From Sorex araneus (Eukaryota; Chordata; Mammalia; Eulipotyphla; Soricidae): DNA of 64,000 bases. Shown here in pieces: positions 10,740 to 23,329 of this stretch; position 1 is the stretch's first letter, and the number at the start of each line of letters is the position of its first letter. The stretch is from assembly GCF_027595985.1 (NCBI RefSeq), contig NC_073303.1, positions 362,689,517 through 362,753,516 of the forward strand, written 5' to 3'. Position numbers and translations under genes: made by a program. The notes beneath the pieces are model-generated. The model worked only from the letters and a program-made list of their open reading frames with translations. It was not told where the DNA came from and ran no database searches.

Positions 10740-12080
10740 GCTTATAATATACTCTTAACAAATTTGAAATATTCAATTCAGTATTATTAACTCCAGTAAT
10801 AATGCTATATACCAAGTATGTTAAAACTTCAGAAAGTTCTTTTTTGATTATTTAGACCTGAGGTTGTGATCCAAATTTATCTTTGCCAGGATTCACATGT
10901 TCATGTATTTGTGAAAAGAATTTAAGTGAAATTTGCTAAACAATTTCCAAGCACTTTATTTTAACTTGAAATTAAAAAATTTAGCCACCATTGGGTTCAC
11001 AAGACTGATCTTATCATACTTTATTTTTATCAAGACAAATATACATAGTTATAAACTTCAAGAGGCCAGGGCTCATGCATATCTTATTGATTTCTATTTA
11101 TGCAATGATTAAAAGCTAGGCAGCACTTAATGCACTTGTTGAATGATTCTGTGAAACAAGAAGGAAGAGGAATCCTGTAAGAGTGAAAGAGAAGATTATC
11201 CATTTCCCTCCTAGGTTAAGGCAAACTGGATAAAGCAACAGGATATAAGCAAAAGAGGCCCATATCAGATCTAGGATGTATAAGAAAGGCCCTCCTTAAC
11301 AAGAAAATCAAACCACCAACTATTGATATAGGTCAAACAACATTTTCTTCTCAAAAAGAACATGTAAAGGGGAAAAGTATCTGATAATTATAGAAATGCT
11401 GTATTTTCTTAATTCATGATTATTTTTTAATACATTAAGAAAAGAAGTGGTATATTGCACTACAAGGGAAACACATTCTAAATAAGTAATTTAGAAAAAA
11501 ATCAACAACCAGGATTATGGTATGTTTTTGGATTTATGCATATGCTTATATATGCATAAAAACAACCAAAGAATATTCAATAAGTTTTGTCCGTGCTTAT
11601 CTGTGGAAAATAGATAATAAAAGTTTGGATTTTATAATAAGCATGTGCTGCTATAATAATCAGCAAAACAACATGAATCTAAGACATAGCTAATGCTATA
11701 GCAATAATATAAATTCTAAAATCACTTTTGATAAAACAATGCTTTTTGCATGTCTCCTTATTTCTCCTTTGCAAATCTATGCCTATATAGTTTCATTATT
11801 TATAGCCCAGTGGAGGTGCATTTTATATGAAACACGCTTGCCTTTACTTCTAGTATAAATGTATGCTTTCACAAAGGAAAGAGAGAGGACAGACTTACGG
11901 ATAAACCAGGGTTCATTGTGTTAACCATATATGACTGGTGATGACTTAAGATCCCACAAATGACCTCATTTATTTTATTCCATTTTGCAATGGAATAAAA
12001 ATCCAATCAAATAGACAAGCCCAGCTTGCGATATCATTCTGCACCACAACTGTATTTGAGACAAAATATTTTCTTTAGTA
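10740..12080. other. AT-rich unique sequence
   Basis: No gene, RNA gene or repeat recognised over about 1.3 kb. Open frames are short. Confidence 0.5.
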
Positions 12081-12960
12081 AAACCTTATAGAATCAGGTC
12101 TCCAAAGATGTCCGCAAAGAATAAACGTACAGAACAACAGTTGAAAGATCCTAGGGAAGCCAAAGTAGGTTTACAAAGTCCGCTAGCCTATCATGAAGCG
12201 GAGGCCAGCGCAGCTGCGTCCCTTTCCATCCAAGCAGCTGTCCCTTCCCGGACCAGAGCCGGAGGGATTTGCCGACTGATTGCCGGTCATTCCCCTTAAA
12301 AATAAACCTTCGCTTCTCAGTTTCAGATGTGAGTCTAGGAAAATGTCTGAAACATTCGTGACCTTTATTTTTCTCCATACTTCCCTATGTGCCCACCTAG
12401 AGAAAGTAGCCTGTGAAAAGTCTGGAATAGCATCCGCCGATTATTTTTCCAGCTGGGTCTTATTTATAAATTTATAGATTGTCCTGTCTGTGCCTGTCCT
12501 CTGCCATGCATGCGGGATTCAACAGGGTTGCCTTTTGGCTATTTCACCCACTTGAGGCACTATAAAAAACAGTGAAGTGGGAAGACTGAACTCTCAGCAC
12601 ATCCGCCCCTACAGGTTTCCAACGACGAAGTCCCGGGCAATAAAATTGTCTGCATAGCTGTGTCTCCAAGTGTTGATCCACAGTGCTGAACAGTGGTTAA
12701 GCAGGATGCCATACAGCATAAAAAATAAATAAATAAATAAATCCCTGGAAAGCCAGAAAGAAAAAAATTTCAGCCAGTAGATGTCTCTGTGGTGCTTCAG
12801 TTCAGTCATACTTCAGGGTGACCGGCAGCCATACACGCCAATAGGTTAAAAGATGCAGTTACACAAAACGTGCACCTTTGATGCAGTGGGCGGGGGAGGG
12901 GGGTGAAGGGGGGGAGGGATCAGTCCAGAGCATCTTAGAAACACACCAAAATTCTTCAGC
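12080..12960 (+). promoter_or_regulatory. Possible TATA promoter / conserved block
   Basis: A repeat-poor block that keeps several CpGs. TATAAAA stands at 12561-12567; about 30 bp downstream is 'ctctcagcacatccgcccc', where a start site could lie, followed by 'cctacag|gtttcc', which could be a splice donor (exon end 12614). A G-rich run occupies 12885-12919 and an (AAAT)n run 12721-12742. No reading frame supports a protein. Confidence 0.25.
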
Positions 12961-13020
12961 AATGCGTTTTTGATAATATGAAAATAAGCCTAGTCATTCA
13001 AAAAACTTGCACCTCTGACA

Positions 13021-13339
13021 TCTTTCCTTCCTTCCTTCCTTCCTTCCTTCCTTCCTTCCTTCCTTCCTTCCTTCCTTCCTTCCTTCCTTCCTTCCTTCCT
13101 TCCTCCTTCCTTCCTTCCTTCCTTCCTTCCTTTCTTTTTCTTTCTCTCTCTCTCCCTCCCTCCCTCCCTCTCTCTCTCCCTCCCTCCCTCCCTCCCTCCC
13201 TCCCTCCCTTCCTTCCTTCCTTCCTTCCTTCCTTCCTTCCTTCCTTCCTTCCTTCCTTCCTTCCTTCCTTCCTTCCTTCCTTCCTTCCTTCCTTCCTTCC
13301 TTCCTTCCCTTTCTTTCTTTCTTTCTTTCTTTCTTTCCT

Positions 13340-13435
<96 letters not shown>

Positions 13436-13542
13436 TTCTCTCTCTCTCTCTCTCTCCCTCCCTCCCTCCCTCCCTCCCTTCCCTTCCCTTCCCTTCCCTT
13501 CCCTTCCCTTTCTTTCTTTCTTTCTTCTTTCTTTCTTTCTTT

Positions 13543-13621
<79 letters not shown>

Positions 13622-13639
13622 CTTTCTTTCTTTCTTTCT

Positions 13640-13693
<54 letters not shown>

Positions 13694-13823
13694 TCCCTCC
13701 CTCCCTCCCTCCCTCCCTCCCTCCCTCCCTCCCTCCCTTCCTTCCTTCCTTCCTTCCTTCCTTCCTTCCTTCCTTCCTTCCTTCCTTCCTTCCTTCCTTC
13801 CTCTTTTTCTTCTTTCTTTCTTC

Positions 13824-13884
<61 letters not shown>

Positions 13885-13919
13885 TTTCTTTCTTTCTTCT
13901 TTCTTTCTTTCTTTTCTCC
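13021..13919. repeat. 899-bp uninterrupted polypyrimidine tract
   Basis: Only C and T on the plus strand across the whole span, in blocks of (TTCC)n, (TCCC)n, (CT)n, (TTTC)n, (CCCTT)n and back. The long open frames on both strands are repeat translations, not proteins. A tract of this length can form triplex (H-DNA). Confidence 0.98.
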
Positions 13920-13995
13920 AATGTTTTATTTATAAATATGACTGGTTTCGAATGGCTGAAAATATTTTTGTAATATTATCATAGCAATCATTTAG

Positions 13996-14152
13996 GAGAG
14001 TGGGAGCCGTAGATAGTGGGTAGGATGCTTGCCTTGCACACAGCTGACTAGGGTTCAATCCCTGGCAGCCCATGCGGTTCCCCTGAGTGCAGAGCTGGAA
14101 GTTTGCCCTGAGGACCACCGGATGCAGCCTCCAAAACAAACAAAAAAATTTT
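13996..14152 (+). repeat. SINE-A (diverged)
   Basis: Head (ggtaggatgcttgccttgca) and 'ttcaatccctggcagcccat' recognisable. The middle is shortened; it ends in AAAC-rich tail. Confidence 0.8.
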
Positions 14153-14446
14153 TGGAAAGTGTGTCCAGGTGTTTGTACTGAGAAAAATAACTTTTTCCTT
14201 GCTCAATAGTTCTGATGCCTGAGGAGCATTCTGAAAACAAGGACAAGGTGAAAAAAGTCCCTGGACAGGAAAGACAGACTAGAAGAGGGGTAGGAGTGGG
14301 GGGTACAGGGTGGTCTACTCCGAGCCTGTGTTTCCATCTGGTTTACCTTTCAAGCATTTTCCTACTGGCTCAGTGCTGGCCCTGAGGTTGAAACAGAGGA
14401 GTATTTCTGCAGCAGCTGTCCATCCATGTATAAGAATGAAGTTAGC

Positions 14447-14629
14447 TTGGGCTGGAGTGATAGCACAGCGGGTAGGGTGTTTGCCTTGAACGCGGCCGAC
14501 CTGAGTTCAATTCCCAGCATCCCATATGGTCCCCCCGAGTACCACCAGGAGTAATTCCTGAGTGCACGAGCCAGGAGTGACCCCTGTGCATTGCCGGGTG
14601 TGACCCAAAAACAAACAAACAAAAAAAAC
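14447..14629 (+). repeat. SINE-A, young, perfect duplication
   Basis: Near-consensus copy with an AAAC/poly-A tail. Flanked by a perfect 14-bp direct repeat, agaatgaagttagc, at 14433-14446 and 14630-14643. Confidence 0.96.
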
Positions 14630-14789
14630 AGAATGAAGTTAGCCTATAGCTCACTTCAGGGACATTCCCTTGAAACAGATCTAGGCCTGAATGTAAGTCT
14701 GTAACTGTAAAACTGTCACAGTGTTACAGAAGGAACCACAGGCGTAATTCCTCGGGAGCTTGACTTATACACCTTGTTTTTTCTTTTTT

Positions 14790-15185
14790 TCTTTTTAGCT
14801 ACGTTACCTAAAGCAACCAAAGGAAGACTGGACACAGTGAACTGCCTCAAATTGAAAACTTTGATATTCCAAAGATCATTGTCAGAAATGCAAAAAGAAG
14901 ATAGTCCACAAATAAAAAAATACAAATATTTTCAAATGCATCTATGAAGAGTATATGATTCAAATGAGATATCCAGGTAATAAACACCCCCATTACTGAA
15001 AATGAAAGGCAATTAAATTTAATAATCGGTAAAGTACTAAATAAACCTTTCTCTAAAGAAGTGGTACGGTTGGGGAACAAGCCCACGCGGAACACATGAA
15101 AATGTGCTCAACGTTATTGTAATTAGAGAAATGAGAACCACAGTCTAATGAGATATTACTCCATTAATATTTTTTAAATCACAAA
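14790..15185 (+). repeat. Old L1 (ORF2 end), first part
   Basis: Diverged L1 ORF2 3' region: 'cctttctctaaagaagtggt', then 'cacatgaaaatgtgctcaac', then 'agaaatgagaaccacagtct'. It continues at 15370 after an inserted SINE. Frame is broken throughout. Confidence 0.75.
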
Positions 15186-15187
15186 TT

Positions 15188-15368
15188 AAGGAGCTAGAGC
15201 AATAGTACAGTGGGTACTAATAGTACACTTGCCTTCCATGTAGCCAGCAAGAGTTTGATTCCCGGCATCCCATATGGTCCTCCAAGTACAACCAGGAGTG
15301 ATTGCTGAGCACAGAGTCAAGAGTAAACATTGAACACCTCTGGGTATCGCCCCCAAACCAAAAAAAGA
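15188..15368 (+). repeat. SINE-A inserted in old L1
   Basis: Moderately diverged head and body. It splits the old L1 and is therefore younger than it. Confidence 0.8.
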
Positions 15369-15369
15369 T

Positions 15370-15930
15370 TTTTTTCAGAAAATATAAAAGTATAAGGATA
15401 AATGTAAAAGAATTGGATGTCTTAAACTTTATTGGTAGGTATACCATATGCTACAGCTGCTGTGGAAAGCAGTTTGTCATTTTTTCAAATAGTAAACCAT
15501 GGAATTGCCGGATACCCTGGTAGTTCTGCTTTTAAGTATATACACAAGAGAATTTAAAATGTTTACACAGAAACCACACAAGAATGTTCACAGACGCATT
15601 ATTTGTAATGGTCCAACGTAGAAGTGATCCATATGTTCAGCAATTGGAACTGGATAGTATAACATGTTATGTCCATACAACGGAATGCCATTCACTATAC
15701 AAAAGAATAATGTAACTCTATGCTTACAGCATGGGTGAACATTGGAAACAAAATAAAAGAATTTAGAAGCAAACGATCACATATTGTTTGATTTTGTTGA
15801 AAAACATTCAAGTTTTATGAAATCTCCCGAACAGATAAATCCACAAGGACAGGAAGAGCAGGACCTGGAGAGGAGAAAATAGAAAGTGAGTGCTCATGAG
15901 ACAGTGGCCAGACTGTCTAAGAAGTAATAA
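15370..15930 (+). repeat. Old L1 (ORF2 end / 3'UTR), second part
   Basis: Typical late-ORF2 order: 'gctacagctgctgtggaaag', 'ttcacagacgcattatttgt', 'ccatacaacggaatgccatt', 'gggtgaacattggaaac'. Diverged and out of frame. Confidence 0.8.
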
Positions 15931-16059
15931 AAATATTCTGGAATTTAACAGCAAGGGAGGCCAAATAATCCTGTGAATAGGCTGAAAGCTTCTGAATCAT
16001 GAAAGGAGAAAATGAAATAATAAATGAAATTACATGTCAGTTTCATAAAAAGAACACAG

Positions 16060-16245
16060 CATGGCCGGAGAGTTAGGATAGCAGGTAGGGCATTAGGGCA
16101 CCTGCCTTGCATGTGGCTGCCCCGGTTCGATCCCCACCAACACACATCATCTCCAGAACCAACCAAGATTGATTCTTGAATGCAGAACCAGTAGTGATCT
16201 CTGAGCTAAAGCAAAAACAAAATAAAAAACAGACAACAAAAACCA
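16060..16245 (+). repeat. SINE-A-like (diverged)
   Basis: Head with duplicated 'agggcattagggca' words, B box ggttcgatccc, and an AAAC-rich tail. Confidence 0.75.
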
Positions 16246-16395
16246 TTGGTTATCATTTCTGAGGCATTCAGAATAATTCAGTAACTCCAATCTTTGGGCA
16301 ACAGCCTGGGTTCTTCACCTGAGACACCTGGCAAAGTTGTTCTTCTTGTAACCCCTAATTAGAGATCAATTCCTAAAATGAGATCTAAATTTACT

Positions 16396-16755
<360 letters not shown>

Positions 16756-17176
16756 TCTAAATTTACTTTTTGATACTCTTGTGACAATTACAAATTGTAA
16801 CAATAATAAAATATTCATAAATTATAACAAAATATTCACAAAATATTCATAACAAAATAACAAAATATGTCATAAGACACATAACATTCCTGAATTTAAT
16901 TTTGTCTAAAATCAAGAATTTAAAGAAAAGAATGACTTTCTTGCTTTATCAATTCATCTTAAAATTGTTTGAACTTGTCAGAGAAATAACCTTGCCAGCC
17001 CAATGCTTTTATAACATGGCTACTTTCCACACCTGAGTTTATTTTCCTTTCCCACAGTATCTTCAAAACTTTCTCTACCTTTAGTGCCATTAAACCCATC
17101 CCAAATAATCCAACAGTCCTTGGAGCAAATGTACTTCTAATGCATATTATGGTCTTGATTTCTCAATAAATATCAT

Positions 17177-17215
17177 TTTTAAGATTAGGAAGCTCTAGTC
17201 TTCCTAATCTTAAAA
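17177..17215. repeat. Perfect 16-bp inverted repeat
   Basis: Arms 17177-17192 and 17200-17215 are exact reverse complements around a 7-nt loop (ctctagt). The stem is AT-rich. Confidence 0.9.
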
Positions 17216-17553
17216 TCCTAATTTGGCTGCAAGAAAGCAGCCAAAAGGACTAAATACACAAGCCTTAGGAAAGATAGCAATCTAGGCAGTAATGCAGGAA
17301 AATAGTATACTTAATTTAACTTCTCTCTAGAGCATGGACATGATAAGACATGCTCCAGTTATTATTCTTTGGTGTGTTTTGCACCTATTTTCCAAAGCTA
17401 ACAATTTTCCAAAAAACTCCTGCTAGGTTTGGATCAACACCCTTAACAGGTGGTAAGAAGAGAGGTTTGAAGAGTAAGAGACCCATTGGGAAGAAAAATT
17501 CATGATGACTGTCCCCACTGCCACGACTCTGTGATTCTGCTTGATCTCGATTC

Positions 17554-17680
17554 CTAGTCTGCTTGTGTTATTATCTCAGGAAGGATATCAAGAATTTTCC
17601 GCGTCCGGAAGTTATAATGTGAGGCCAGGAATTTGTCTCCATGGAATACCACATCCTTTACAAGTATCTGATTCTTGGCA
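17554..17680 (-). CDS. Candidate terminal coding exon, unidentified
   Basis: On the minus strand a strong acceptor (ccacctttttttccctcag, ending at 17681) is followed by an open frame of 41 codons ending in TAG at 17554-17556. The translation begins AKNQILVKDVVFHGDKF, continues ASHYNFRTRKILD and ends EIITQAD. Composition is that of a folded protein and CpG-containing codons are kept (CGG ACG CGG at R-T-R). I do not recognise the protein. No upstream exon was found in the window. It could be a chance open frame, since 41 codons is short. Confidence 0.4.
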
Positions 17681-18559
17681 CTGAGGGAAAAAAAGGTGGA
17701 AAGTAAAAAATAATTTACTAAGCTTCAAAATGCAAAATAGATCTCACTGCTTTCTTTCAGTGGCAGCTATTTTATTCCAGAAAGCTTTGCCAATTTGTTA
17801 AAAGTGATGTCTTTGTTGTTTGATTTAGTAATTAGCATGGAACAGTGCAAAATGTGACAAAGCATATTTAAAATTTTTTATAAAGTTTTTCAGATAGCTT
17901 TATAATTATTTGGGGTTTATTTTTAGATCAGCAAAAGTACCTACAGTTCAGAATAAATTTCTTAGGTTTAGTATTCTAAATTGAATTTTAATTTCAATTA
18001 ATTTGGAAGAGATGCAAATAATTTTATCTCTTTTTCTAATTAATTTTAACTTTTAATATATAATTGTTTAGCTACTCAAATGATAATATTTATTTTTTGT
18101 AAATGTTTAAAGAGAAGAATTAACCCATAAATGAAATTTTATCATTAGTAACATGATATCAAGTATAGAATAATCCTAGAATATTATATAAAATCTAAAG
18201 GGCAGTAATTTATTTTGTAATTTTAAAATGTACCAATTTTAGCGTTTTTAATGTAACTTTATGGTTAAATAAACCAGGTAAACAATGGTCAAATCCAGTG
18301 AGAGAATGCAAATTTAGTAAATCCGACAGTGAGGCTCATGAGGACATTTATTAAGAAAAGAAGAAAAATCATGAGAGACATTAAATCAAAGAAACCATTC
18401 TAGAGAAGAAACTGATTATAAATAACTAGTAAAAATCTCGGGTCTTGGGTAGCATAATAGTTTGTCAAAATCCAAGATTGGAGCCAGAGCTACAGTTGAG
18501 AATGAACGTTGGAAAGAATTAGATTCAAATTACGGCTGAATAAAATCACGCAAAACAAA

Positions 18560-19180
18560 TCATCCATCAGAGAGAAAGCACATGCACAATAAAATTGCCT
18601 TGGAGGACTGGTTGCGTAGCAACCACCTAGGGATGTAGTAGCAGGAAAAATCTAAGCCAGGAAGGAAGCAGGTCAGTGGCAGTGGGGTGGGATAGGGTGG
18701 GGTGGTGTGGGGGATATTTCCACAGCCACAGAGCAATAGCAGCAATTCTGAGGGAAGTAGCCCAGCAGGAAGCTCCCTGGGGGTGTTGGAAGAGAATACA
18801 GTAACAAATATGAATCAAAGCTGCAGAAAAAGTTTGCATTTCCACAAAAGTCCATTTGGGGGTGGGTGGGAAAATAAGTTGTGATAATATTAGGGTAAAA
18901 AAAAAGTTTTATCTCTCCCATCATCCCAACATACAAGGTGGTTTTGGGTTTTGTCATTTTTTGTTTGTTTTTTTCAATGTTGTAAGAACAAATGAAGAGT
19001 AGGAGGTGTCTGTGGGGATTTTTATTAGAGGAGCCTTATATTCCATCCCTAAAAAGTTGCAAGAACAAAAAAAGAAGGAAAAGAAAGAATAGTCCTTTAT
19101 TGAAAGTAATACTTCAAACACGCATACAAACAAGGAATCCATTTGGGGGTATCCTATTTCATGACTATTTCATAGTTTTG
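18560..19180. other. Unique sequence with a G-rich run
   Basis: 18678-18716 contains five or more runs of G (ggggtgggatagggtggggt...) on the plus strand, compatible with G-quadruplex formation. No gene seen. Confidence 0.45.
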
Positions 19181-19410
19181 TCTTAGTCTGCTCAGGCTGC
19201 TATAACAAACACAGAAAACTGCGGAGATAGAACAGTAATTTTCCTCTGACAGCTCTAGAGGATAAGAAATCCGAGTTCTAGATAATTAACACATCCATCA
19301 CTTCACATATTTAGTTACTTGGGTTTTGGAGACTGTATTTATGCTCTACTATCTTAGCAAAGTCCAAACATTTTCCCCATTTCATATTTAGAAGTTTGTT
19401 CTATCTAAAT
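19181..19410. repeat. Ancient interspersed repeat remnant
   Basis: 'ctgctcaggctgctataaca' and 'cctctgacagctctagagga' resemble a widespread ancient mammalian repeat. The family could not be named. Confidence 0.35.
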
Positions 19411-19415
19411 GCAAC

Positions 19416-19480
19416 CTATAGCTAGGAGCAAGCCCTGGGCATTGCCCCCAAAACCAAAATAATAAAAATTAAAATACCAA
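19416..19480 (+). repeat. SINE-A 3' fragment
   Basis: Only 'aggagcaagccctgggcatt' plus 'gcccccaaaacc' and an A-rich tail remain. Confidence 0.5.
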
Positions 19481-19762
19481 TTAAACTTTGAAAAATTAAA
19501 ACTCCTTATTTTGAGAGTTTGGGGGCCAGAGCCAGTGCTGCTCAATGGCTACTCTCAGTTGTTTGGGGTTGTTTCTGGCGTTGCTTGGGAGGCAATGCAG
19601 TGCTGGGGATTTAATCTGGGTTTTCTAGTACAAATTTCTCTTTTTAACTTGTGAAAAAAAATAATTCAGGTCAAGATGGCATCAGATTTTGTGCTGGGCC
19701 TGACTTTGTGCTGCATGGGTATACTTCCTGCATCAGAAGCAACTGTTTTATCCCATATTCTT

Positions 19763-19928
19763 TTTTTTTTTTTTGCTTTTGCTTTTTGGGTCACACCCAG
19801 CAATGCACAGGGGTTACTCCTGGCTCTGCACTCAGGAATCACCCCTGGCGGTGCTCAGGAATCGAACCTGGGTCGGCCACGTGCAAGGCAAATGCCCTAC
19901 CCACTGTTCTACCGCGCCAGCTCCTATG
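19763..19928 (-). repeat. SINE-A with internal deletion
   Basis: Young copy lacking the 'accatatgggatgctggg' stretch. The poly-T start is the tail. A 10-bp direct repeat ccatattctt is at 19753-19762 and 19929-19938. Confidence 0.93.
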
Positions 19929-20379
19929 CCATATTCTTAACTATTGAAAGAGTTGAAGGATCCCCCAGGGTTTGGAAGGAGCATGACTTCCGTTCCTGAT
20001 CTAATTGCCTCCCAAAATTTTCATTGGCACCATATGAATTTTGGGTAGACAAAAACATTCTATCTGTCCTGTTTTGAAATGCAATGAATACTTGTAAGCA
20101 ATTATAAAACAATCTTCACCTTTAAGAAAATTGCAATGTAATTAGAATAACAATGCAGAAATAGGTGAGAAGTTCGGTTGAATATGTTAAATGAGGTAGG
20201 GCAAAGATAAAGTGACTCAGCTTTTATCAAAGTGTTCTGTATACTATGCTAGCTCTATTTTGTATTGGTCTTTATGATTCCATTTTAGGAGTAGAGAGGA
20301 ATTCCCAGGGGATCAATTTTTATCCAAATGGGATGATGGTGCAAAGCTAGAGTCCAAGAATAATGTGCTACTTGCGGCC

Positions 20380-20560
20380 TGAGGTGTTGGGACTATCTGA
20401 CAGCGCTTGGAGTTCACCAGGGTCACACTCATGGAGATCCAAGAGGCCCAATAGTACATCCCCTAGCGATGCTGGGGACCATGCGGTACTGGGGATTGAA
20501 CCTGGGTTGGCAGCATGCAAACTATACACCTTGATACGTACTATATCCTGGTACTGATAA
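20380..20560 (-). repeat. SINE-A-like (old)
   Basis: 'ggggaccatgcggtactggg' and 'gattgaacctgggttggca' mark the inner and head regions. Highly diverged. Confidence 0.55.
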
Positions 20561-20774
20561 CAATTCTTGAAGTGAACATTTCACAACTCTGTTTTAAATC
20601 ATGGACCCCCTTGGGAATCTGGTAAAATTATAGGTCACTACAGGAAAAAAAGAAAATATATACATATAGAAGATGTTCCTGGACTTCAAATTAGGAAATT
20701 CTTTCATTAGATGTATGAGGCATTGTTCCTCCTATAATTTACAATAAAAATAACCTGTAGGAATTTATGTATTT

Positions 20775-20905
20775 GAGGAACAAAAGGGTGCTTACCTTAC
20801 ATGAGGATGGCCTAGGTTTTATTCCCGGCACTACATATAGTCCCCTGAGCACAGCTAAAAGTGATTTCTGAGCACAGTTCTGTGTGGTACAAATTCCCTT
20901 ACTCC
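20775..20905 (+). repeat. SINE-A-like (old)
   Basis: 'gtgcttaccttacatgagga', 'ttttattcccggcac' and 'tagtcccctgagcacagcta' are in SINE-A order. Confidence 0.6.
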
Positions 20906-21299
20906 AAATGATATACTTAAGTGATTCATCAAAGTGATAATGCAAGTAAGTAATATATTTTCAGTGTCAAAAATATTCTTCATTACATATAGGAAAAATC
21001 TCTAGCTAGCCAAACTATAAAAAGAAAAAATGAAGTATCAAACATACTTATTAATATTATATTATATTATATTTTACATAAGTGTATTAGGAACTTTGCA
21101 AAGGAGTTTCGGATATCACTAGGATTTAGTTGCTGTCTTTATGATAAATTGCCTCTTTTCACTAGACTTTTCCCCATTAAATATTGATTAAATCTTCATG
21201 AAAATTTCAATGAAAGTTTTCTTGAGGTCAGTCTGGATTTTGTTGTCATTTTGTTCTCAAGTGAAAGAAATTCAATCACAGTTTATCAAGCAGTTAAAT

Positions 21300-21546
21300 C
21301 ACAGTCACTGTTACTGTCATCCTGTTGCTCATGATTTGTTCGAGGCGGGCACCAGTAACGTCTCTCATTGTGAGACTTATTGTTACTGGTTTTGGCATAT
21401 CCAATACGCCACCGGTAGCTTGCCAGACTCTGCCATGCAAGCTACTCTCGGTGGCTTGCCGGGCTCTCCGAGAAGGGTGAAGGAATCGAACACAGGTCGG
21501 CCGCGTGAAAGGTGAACACCCTACCGCTGTGCTATCGTTCCAGCCC
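21300..21546 (-). repeat. SINE-B, perfect duplication
   Basis: Full-length with cactgt-type tail. The 11-bp direct repeat agcagttaaat is at 21289-21299 and 21547-21557. Confidence 0.95.
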
Positions 21547-21559
21547 AGCAGTTAAATAA

Positions 21560-23180
21560 ATAAATTTAAAATGGTAAAAATTAGTTTGTAATGTACACCA
21601 AACAAGCTAGAGGTCAGGTTTGGTTCATGTGACATAGTTGTTTTTGTGTACGAATTTCTTCCTTATGAAGTTTTTGGAAGGCTTGCTTCCATTCTGTACT
21701 TTGAGTTTCATGCTTTCTTCATCTTGTCATGTCGCCATCTCGGTATGTATGACTTCTAAGGCTGCCATAGCAAGGTGACAGGAGAAATCTAAGGCAAACA
21801 GACTCCACGAGACTGGCCTAGAAGTGACACGCATCACTTCAATTCTCACATCAATTTTCACAATCCATTATTTAAAACTAGTCATATAACCCTGGCCTAA
21901 TTATAAGGGAATTTGGGGCGTCTGGAGCTGCAGGTGAGCTATATGGTAGGTAGTAATAACCAATTTAATCAAAATAAATCAAACAGTGGTCAATAATTCA
22001 TCCTTAGCGGTAGCAATCAAACAAACTTCAATTGTTTCATTCTGTTAGTTTCTATTGTGCAGCTGGATGAACACAGCCTCGGAAAATGTTTTTCCTAGAA
22101 ATATTGCTAAATAAATGGATATGTACTAAATTTGAGTTTAGGGTTGCTGTCAATTTATTCTCATTTCTTGAAATATTTGGCTGAATTTTGTGTTTATTTT
22201 TTTTTTTTTGCTGCCTAATAAAATGTCAAGTCCTGCCTTTTGTTATCTTCTCAGCCTAACAAACCTCCTTCTATTCCGTTTGCTAAGACGAACAGAATAC
22301 GGGTTATATTACTCTGTGCTACATGCCACTTGGTGTCTGGGCAAAATTAATGACCCCTTTGGGAATGCCATAAAACCTGATTTTTTCCCCCCTTAGTTTT
22401 CTTTGAACTGTACCTTCTTCTTTAATTAAACCCAACTTCCTTAATTTGCCTGATAGACAAACTTTTCATTAGTTGACCCTGTTTCAATTTACATAGCTCA
22501 TTTCTTTGCCACTGTTCACTTGTTTCTATATTTTCTACTCTGTAAAACACTTTGCTTTATAACAATATTATCACTTTCTGCTATTCTATGTCTTACATTT
22601 CATTCAAGACTAATATATATTTCCCCTCTCTCTTGATCTTTACTATTTGGTCTGAATTAACAGAACTTATTCCAGATTTTGATGGTCTCACACTACTGAG
22701 GATAGGAATCATTTTACTATTCATTAAATAATAGTGTTTGGTTTTTATATGATTTTTGAAAGTTGCTGCCAGCTTCAGATTTGAGTATCAAAATAGTGCT
22801 TTTTGATTTCCTATTCAACACAAAATGCAAAATATAAAATTCCTGTCGTTTTATACTAATCAGAAAGACAGAAAAGCCCATAATAAGCTTTAGCATTTAA
22901 AATTCTTTGAAACATTATCAAGTATTATGTACACATATTGATGAATCTGAGAGTAATTTCTCTCCATGAGTCAGCTACTGAAAAGTGCAATCTAGAAGCA
23001 GATGGTCAGCATTATGGATTTCTCCAAAAATATTTTCTAAAGCTGTAATAATTTAATCTAAAGCTTTACTCATAAGAAATGAACCTAGCACTGTACATGC
23101 ATCAGTTTTTTTGAGAATATTTTGTGGCATTACTCCAAAGATGTGGCAAGGTTGGAGTTTTAGTTAATTAGTTTAAAGCA
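21560..23180. other. Unique sequence with an ancient repeat remnant
   Basis: 21725-21950 (ggctgccatagcaaggtgac, catataaccctggcctaatt) looks like an old mammalian repeat that I cannot name. An open frame at 22190-22396 is T-rich without known motif. No gene is supported. Confidence 0.4.
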
Positions 23181-23184
23181 ATTG

Positions 23185-23328
23185 GTGGGCCACACTTACT
23201 GGTGTGCAGGGCTTACTAATGGCTCTGCTCTTAGAGATCCCTCCTGGTGCTCAGGGGGACTCTATGGGCCATCAGGTTAACTGCTCAAAAGGAAAGACCC
23301 CACTTGCTGTACTATTATTCCAGACTCA
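23185..23328 (-). repeat. SINE-A-like (old)
   Basis: 'gcagggcttactaatggctc', 'gatccctcctggtgctcagg' and 'tgctgtactattattcc' in minus-strand order. Confidence 0.65.
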
Positions 23329-23329
23329 G

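Larger units (their letters stand above)
16770..18560. other. Unique sequence around a candidate exon
   Basis: Repeat-poor, AT-rich DNA. It holds the hairpin at 17177-17215 and the candidate minus-strand exon at 17554-17680. Nothing else could be supported. Confidence 0.45.

Noticed and set aside
13021..13919. CRISPR-like or satellite array
   Set aside because: No spacer-repeat order; simple sequence of tetranucleotide type.
12978..13973. 331- and 307-codon open frames on both strands
   Set aside because: They are translations of the polypyrimidine/polypurine tract (Ser-Phe-Leu and Lys-Glu-Arg repeats), not proteins.
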